Shown here piece by piece: positions 60,111 to 64,000 of a stretch of 64,000 nucleotides of DNA. The notes beneath the pieces were generated by a model. The model saw nothing but the letters and a program-made list of their open reading frames with translations, was not told the DNA's origin and made no database searches. The stretch spans positions 124,001 through 188,000 of the forward strand of contig NZ_JADOVH010000002.1 in assembly GCF_015751965.1 (NCBI RefSeq). Reading direction: 5' to 3'. Position 1 is the first letter of the stretch. Each line of letters opens with the position of its first letter. The position numbers were made by a program, and so were the translations under genes. The stretch is from Frigoribacterium sp. CG_9.8 (GTDB taxonomy: Bacteria > Actinomycetota > Actinomycetes > Actinomycetales > Microbacteriaceae).

Positions 60111-61660
60111 AACTTCGGTTGCTCGCGAATGGCTATCGCCGCAGTCCGCTGCAGGTCTTCGGAATCATCGTTGGGCTGTTGTATGCGCTGGGAGCAGCCG
60201 GGGTCACAGTGGCGGGTCTCACCGCACTGCGCCGGGTGGGGCCCGATCTCGCTGGCAGCATCACTGTGACTGTCGGTTCGATTATCGTGCTCGGTTTTCT
60301 GCTCGTGCCGCTCGCGTTCGGAACGGAGGGCCCCCTCCATCCGCGAGCCTTCTCGCTCTTCGGGCTTTCTGCGAATCACCTCGCCGCAGCACTCGCCATC
60401 ACCAGTCTCATCAGCCTGCCCGCGCTGGCGATCACCGCAATCGCAATCGCGCAGGTGGTGATCTGGGCGCGCGATCCGCTCTCGACAATTCTTGCGATTT
60501 TATCCGCGGTGCTGATCGTGGCTACCTGTCTGCTCGGCGCCGGAATTGCGAGAGTGATCGCATCCGTTCTGCTGGCGACCCGTCGTGCGTGCGAGGTCGC
60601 GACGTTGCTCCTCATTGCGGTTCTCGTGTTGCTCGCTCCGGCCGTCGCGCTGTTCAGCTCCGTCGACTGGAATCGTGCCGCGCTCGGATCAGTGAAGTCC
60701 GTTGCGGATGTCGCGGGCTGGACACCCTTCGGGGCGGCCTGGTCTGCACCGGCCGATGCGGCATCCGGCAACGGTTGGGGTGCGGTGCTGAAGCTTCTCA
60801 TTGCAGTCGTTGCGGTGGCACTGCTGTGGCTCGTCTGGTGTGCGCTAGTGAGACGGTCGCTGATAGCACCCGAGCGTCGTGAGAGCGCCTCACATGATGG
60901 GGGGCTCGGTTGGTTTGGTGTGCTGCCGAACACTCCCGCAGGCACCATCGCCGCGCGAAGCGTCACCTACTGGATTCGGGATCCGAGGTATCGCACGCCA
61001 CTTCTCGCGGTACCGGTCGCGCCGCTGCTGATCGTGATCGTGCTCGCTGCAGCCGGTGTGCCCGGTACTGTTCTCGCCCTCATCCCGGTGCCGGTCATGT
61101 GCCTGTTCCTGGCGTGGTTGACGCACAACGATGTTGCCAATGACAGTTCGGCTCTGTGGCTTCATCTCGCATCGAACACCCCCGGATGGGCCGATCGGCT
61201 CGGGCGCATTGCTCCCGCACTGGTCATCGGCGTCCCACTGATCGCGATCGGCTCGCCCATTGCCGCGGCGATCTCCGGTGTGGACGGCGCACTCCTGTTG
61301 CTGATTGGAGTCAGCTCGGGCCTGCTCTGTGCGGGCCTCGGGGTGTCCAGCGTGCTTTCCGCTCGCTTCCCCTATCCCGCGGTACTCCCGGGAGACAGTC
61401 CATTCGCGCAACCTCTGGCCGGCGCAAACGCGGCGGGGCTCATTCAGTCGCTCTCATTTTTGGCCCCGATCGCACTCTCGCTGCCGGCACTGGGATGCGC
61501 CGTTCTTGGGCTACTGCATCCGGGTGGCAGCTGGCCGATGGTTTCTCTCCTGGTCGGCGTGGGGATGGGATTGCCGCTTCTTGCCCTCGGAGTGATCTGG
61601 GGCGGGCGCATCTTCATGCGGCGTTCACCCGAGCTCCTGGCGCTGTCGATGCGGAGCTGA
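60086..61660 (+). CDS. ABC transporter permease, about 12 membrane helices
   Basis: A 524-residue integral membrane protein with about 12 hydrophobic segments from residue 25 to the C-terminus, beginning VFGIIVGLLYALGAAGVTVA. A charged stretch in the middle (RRSLIAPERRESASHDGG) separates two halves of roughly six helices. It forms the transmembrane partner of the KAAP-tailed ATPase; the GTG start overlaps that gene by 25 bp. The substrate cannot be deduced. A repetitive stretch follows its stop (61661-61745). Confidence 0.82.
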   Translation: MVKQLFGLKLRLLANGYRRSPLQVFGIIVGLLYALGAAGVTVAGLTALRRVGPDLAGSITVTVGSIIVLGFLLVPLAFGTEGPLHPRAFSLFGLSANHLAAALAITSLISLPALAITAIAIAQVVIWARDPLSTILAILSAVLIVATCLLGAGIARVIASVLLATRRACEVATLLLIAVLVLLAPAVALFSSVDWNRAALGSVKSVADVAGWTPFGAAWSAPADAASGNGWGAVLKLLIAVVAVALLWLVWCALVRRSLIAPERRESASHDGGLGWFGVLPNTPAGTIAARSVTYWIRDPRYRTPLLAVPVAPLLIVIVLAAAGVPGTVLALIPVPVMCLFLAWLTHNDVANDSSALWLHLASNTPGWADRLGRIAPALVIGVPLIAIGSPIAAAISGVDGALLLLIGVSSGLLCAGLGVSSVLSARFPYPAVLPGDSPFAQPLAGANAAGLIQSLSFLAPIALSLPALGCAVLGLLHPGGSWPMVSLLVGVGMGLPLLALGVIWGGRIFMRRSPELLALSMRS

Positions 61661-61796
61661 GCGCGGCGGCACGGTTTGCGGCGGCACGATTTGCGCCAGT
61701 GCGCTCTGCGGCTGTGCGATCTGTCGCGGCACGCTCTGTCATGGCGTACAAGCGCTATTCGGCGGCAGCACCATCGGGCACGCGTAAGGTGTTGCC

Positions 61797-62060
61797 ATGA
61801 GCAGCGACACACAGCAGGGCGGCGGCGGCACAGACACGCTTGACCGCGAACTCGAAGAACTCCTGAAGCAGGAGCAAATCGAAGAGGGTGACCACGAACG
61901 GTTCTCTCACTATGTGCAAAAGGAGAAGATCCTGGCATCGGCGCTCAGCGGCAAGCCGGTGATCGCCCTGTGCGGCAAGGTGTGGACCCCTGGACGCGAT
62001 CCGGAGAAGTTTCCCGTGTGCCCGACCTGCAAAGAAATCTACGACGGCCTGAAGAAGTAG
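61797..62060 (+). CDS. DUF3039 family zinc-finger-like protein
   Basis: An 87-residue protein of the actinobacterial DUF3039 family. It has an acidic N-terminal half (ELEELLKQEQIEEGDHERFS) and a C-terminal module ALCGKVWTPGRDPEK with PVCPTCKEIYDGL, whose Cys residues may bind zinc. The function is unknown. TAAGGT (61785-61790) precedes the ATG by six nucleotides, a leaderless arrangement. The gene following is separated by a hairpin. Confidence 0.88.
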   Translation: MSSDTQQGGGGTDTLDRELEELLKQEQIEEGDHERFSHYVQKEKILASALSGKPVIALCGKVWTPGRDPEKFPVCPTCKEIYDGLKK

Positions 62061-62080
62061 ATCCCTCCCCAGCCGCCCCT

Positions 62081-62143
62081 CCGCCAACTGCGCCGAATTG
62101 TCGGAAAGTGTGGTTGTTAGCGACACATTGGCGCAGTTCGCGG
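62081..62143. repeat. Palindromic repeat element upstream of the DUF559-like gene
   Basis: A 23-bp imperfect inverted repeat (62081-62103 and 62121-62143) matches at 20 of 23 positions around a 17-nt loop; the core is AACTGCGCC / GGCGCAGTT. It may serve as the DUF3039 terminator but lacks a T-run, and its core resembles the elements after the next gene. Confidence 0.8.
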
Positions 62144-62194
62144 CACCGGTGGACAACTAATGCGGGCGTCGCGAGGGTGCACAATGCTCAGGGG

Positions 62195-63169
62195 ATGCGA
62201 ACCCCCTCGGGTCTTCCCGTCTCCTTACAGATAGCTCCCTTTTCGCGGGCGACTGCGATCGCGATGGGGGTCTCGCCACGCCGGCTGAGAGCTGGTGACT
62301 TGACGGCGCCTTTTCATGGCATTCGCCAGGCGGTCGGTGGCACCGTTGACAGCGCCTGGATGAGTTGGGCCTACCGGGAACGGATGCCTGCCGGCTCCGC
62401 CTTCAGCCACGGCACCGCAGCGCGACTGCGAGGGCTTCCCGTGCCGCTCTATCTGCCCGCCCTGACTCTCGACATATCGATTCCCCACGGACATCGACCA
62501 CCCGAGGGCGCCGGTATCTCCGGGCACGAGGTGGCGTCTCGTCTCTGGCAACGGGAGGAGATTGTGCATCGGGATTTTGCTGCGGATGTGATGTTCGCAC
62601 TTCCAATCGTCTCCGCTGCGCTGATGTGGTGCCAGCTCGCGGATTCGCTCGATTTCGATGATCTCGTTGCACTGGGGCATGCGCTGGTGACGGGCAAATT
62701 CGTGACGCTCGATCAGCTCGGTCAGGCTGCAATTCAGTGGGCGGGCCACCGTGGCGCGAAAAAGCTTCGCCGGGCCGTGGATGAAGTCCGCCCCGGGCCA
62801 CTTTCTCGGCCGGAGAGCCTCATCCGGTTGCAGGCCATGCGTGCTGGCCTCCCGGAGCCGCGGCTCAACCACACGGTGCGCGGTCTCTCGGGCGAGGACC
62901 TGGCGATGACGGACCTCTGTTGGCCGGAGTTTCGCACCCTGGTCGAGTACGAGGGTGATTACCATCGCTCGTCCCGTGCGAAGTTCCGGTCGGACATCAC
63001 CAGATTGGAGCGATTCGCCGATGGTGAATGGGACGGTCTGCGCGCCCACGCGGATGATGTGTTCCGCGATCCAAACCCTTTCCTCGCCCGACTGTGGCGA
63101 CGTCTAGCACAGCGTGGGTGGCATCCGCAGGGCGCGGGCCCGTTGTGGATTCCGCCGGCGAGACGCTGA
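62195..63169 (+). CDS. DUF559/Vsr-like endonuclease-fold protein with AbiEi-like N-terminus
   Basis: A 324-residue protein. The N-terminal ~90 residues (ATAIAMGVSPRRLRAGDLTA, then FSHGTAARLRGLPVP) resemble AbiEi/type IV antitoxin winged-helix proteins. The C-terminal ~110 residues resemble DUF559, a PD-(D/E)xK/Vsr-type fold: LVEYEGDYHRSS, then FRSDITRLERF. Both acidic and basic candidate catalytic residues are present. The function is unknown; DUF559 proteins of this kind are common and multicopy in actinobacteria. ATG 62195 is preferred over the upstream extension to 61970, which overlaps DUF3039. It is flanked on both sides by palindromic repeats with the same core. Confidence 0.68.
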   Translation: MRTPSGLPVSLQIAPFSRATAIAMGVSPRRLRAGDLTAPFHGIRQAVGGTVDSAWMSWAYRERMPAGSAFSHGTAARLRGLPVPLYLPALTLDISIPHGHRPPEGAGISGHEVASRLWQREEIVHRDFAADVMFALPIVSAALMWCQLADSLDFDDLVALGHALVTGKFVTLDQLGQAAIQWAGHRGAKKLRRAVDEVRPGPLSRPESLIRLQAMRAGLPEPRLNHTVRGLSGEDLAMTDLCWPEFRTLVEYEGDYHRSSRAKFRSDITRLERFADGEWDGLRAHADDVFRDPNPFLARLWRRLAQRGWHPQGAGPLWIPPARR

Positions 63170-63195
63170 ATGAACCGTGCTGAGCGGAACGTGCA

Positions 63196-63278
63196 CGCGA
63201 ACTGCGGCAGAGTGTCGCTATGCCGCGATCGAAGCGGCATTTCGCCGCAGTTCGCGGAATCGTGTGCCGCAGTTCGCG
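63196..63278. repeat. Palindromic repeat cluster downstream of the DUF559-like gene
   Basis: CGCGAACTGCGGC (63196-63208) is the exact inverse of GCCGCAGTTCGCG at 63244-63256 and at 63266-63278. A nested hairpin ATGCCGC/GCGGCAT (63220-63226, 63234-63240) lies in the loop. The core GCAGTTCGCGG also occurs in the element upstream of the gene. Confidence 0.85.
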
Positions 63279-63300
63279 GAGCTGAGTGCGCGCAAGCGGG

Positions 63301-64000
63301 TCAGGCGTAGCGGGTCGGGATCACCGGATCGCCTCGGCTCAGCCGGAACGCCTCCTCCGGCAGCTCCGCGATCGCTGCCGCTCGGTGCTCGCGGGCGAGC
63401 TGAGTTCCGCTGGCCCCCCGAAACTTCTCGTCGGCCACACCGTCGACGATCAGCGGCACCAGCAGTGCACGGGTGGCGGATGTCGCGGGCCCGGGTTCCC
63501 CGACGTGAATCACTTCGGCGCTCGCCGTGCCCGCCGCGGCGAATTCCCGCACGGCATACTTACGCCCGCCGATCGAGACCTTCTCGGGTGATTTCTTGGC
63601 CACGGAGATCCAGTTGCCCGCGGCATCCTTTCGAGCGGCGAGTTTGTACACGAATCCGGCGGCGGGCGAGCCGGACCCGGTGACCACTGAGGTTCCGACG
63701 CCGTAGGAGTCGACCGGGGCGGCACGAAGGGCAGCGATGGTGTACTCGTCGAGGTCATTCGTCACGGTGATCTTCGTGTTCACGGCACCGAGGGCGTCGA
63801 GCTGGCGGCGCACGGCCCCGACCTGCTCTGGCAGGTCGCCGCTGTCGATGCGCACCGCTCCGAGGCCGGTACCCGCCACCTTCACGGCCAGCGCGACGGC
63901 GGCGGTCACGTCATAGGTGTCGACGAGCAGGGTGGTGCCGGGGCCAAGGGCCGCAACCTGCGCCCGGAAGGCATCCTCTTCGGTGTCATGCAGGAGGGTG
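63301..64000 (-). CDS. pncB: Nicotinate phosphoribosyltransferase, C-terminal part (5' end outside window)
   Basis: The frame is open to the right edge; about 233 residues are visible. VRIDSGDLPEQVGAVRRQLD and ITVTNDLDEY, then DSYGVGTSVVTG match the phosphate- and substrate-binding strands of NAPRTase, which converts nicotinate and PRPP to nicotinate mononucleotide in NAD salvage. The terminus with LSRGDPVIPTRYA is normal for the family. The N-terminal domain lies outside the window. The stop codon is 131 bp from the DUF559-like gene, with palindromic repeats between. Confidence 0.93.
   Translation of the reverse strand, partial: TLLHDTEEDAFRAQVAALGPGTTLLVDTYDVTAAVALAVKVAGTGLGAVRIDSGDLPEQVGAVRRQLDALGAVNTKITVTNDLDEYTIAALRAAPVDSYGVGTSVVTGSGSPAAGFVYKLAARKDAAGNWISVAKKSPEKVSIGGRKYAVREFAAAGTASAEVIHVGEPGPATSATRALLVPLIVDGVADEKFRGASGTQLAREHRAAAIAELPEEAFRLSRGDPVIPTRYA

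Noticed and set aside
62195-63169. AbiEi-like N-terminus considered as part of a toxin-antitoxin pair
   Set aside because: No AbiEii-type nucleotidyltransferase or other toxin gene lies next to it.

Overview
This window is a densely coded, GC-rich bacterial chromosome segment. GTG and TTG starts are frequent, stop and start codons often overlap by 4 bp, and many genes look leaderless. The families point to an actinobacterium, most likely Microbacteriaceae: AdnA/AdnB, DUF3107, DUF3039, UPF0182, an Rv3195-like metalloprotease, a PDZ/Lon-like protease and an Mrp without CxxC. All calls were made by reading the sequence; no database search was run.

Layout. 1-6.6 kb: end of an SDR gene, a LysR regulator, a micro-protein, the set PRC/MgtE-N/CBS protein - DUF1003 - Mrp, a stress-type membrane protein and aminopeptidase P. 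6.6-30 kb: a conserved actinobacterial core block that, from memory, resembles M. tuberculosis Rv3193c-Rv3211. It holds a DEAD-box helicase, a ferritin-like protein, DUF3107, adnA-adnB, a kinase-fold protein lacking its catalytic residues, a NudC-type NUDIX hydrolase, a short UvrD2-like helicase, an MFS transporter, an orphan TOMM-type protein, a DUF2342 metalloprotease, a PDZ/S16 protease and UPF0182, followed by initiator tRNA-fMet.

30-32.5 kb: a LuxR-type regulator fused to a degenerate HATPase domain faces hxlB-hxlA (formaldehyde fixation by the ribulose monophosphate route). 32.6-47.9 kb is the most interesting part, an apparent catabolic island: amino-acid permease, acetoacetate-decarboxylase-like enzyme, glutamine-synthetase-like ligase, class I amidotransferase, PLP decarboxylase, cytochrome P450, MarR regulator, then an operon of aldehyde dehydrogenase, HpaD-type extradiol dioxygenase, HpaG/FAH-type hydrolase, ferredoxin and ferredoxin reductase, followed by a nitrilase-family amidase and an aminotransferase. 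A shared 9-bp motif (TTCGGATAC or one to two mismatches) in front of several of these genes suggests one MarR regulon. The logic resembles gamma-glutamylation of an amine (Puu/aniline style) joined to a P450 oxidation and homoprotocatechuate-type meta-cleavage.

48-51 kb: a lipoprotein, a secreted PKD-like protein and an HtrA-type protease. 51-58.4 kb: a cell-surface glycopolymer cluster (GT2, two CDP-glycerol glycerophosphotransferase-like enzymes, TagGH-like ABC exporter, LicC-like nucleotidyltransferase). 58.7-61.7 kb: an ABC exporter whose ATPase carries a histone-H1-like Lys/Ala/Pro tail. 61.8-64 kb: DUF3039, a DUF559-like gene flanked by palindromic repeats, and the truncated nicotinate phosphoribosyltransferase gene.

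Two patterns run through the window: -10-like hexamers placed 6-8 nt before the start codon (about twenty genes), and recent-looking in-frame short tandem duplications (12-18 bp) in otherwise conserved proteins. No prophage, insertion sequence, CRISPR array or rRNA gene was seen.
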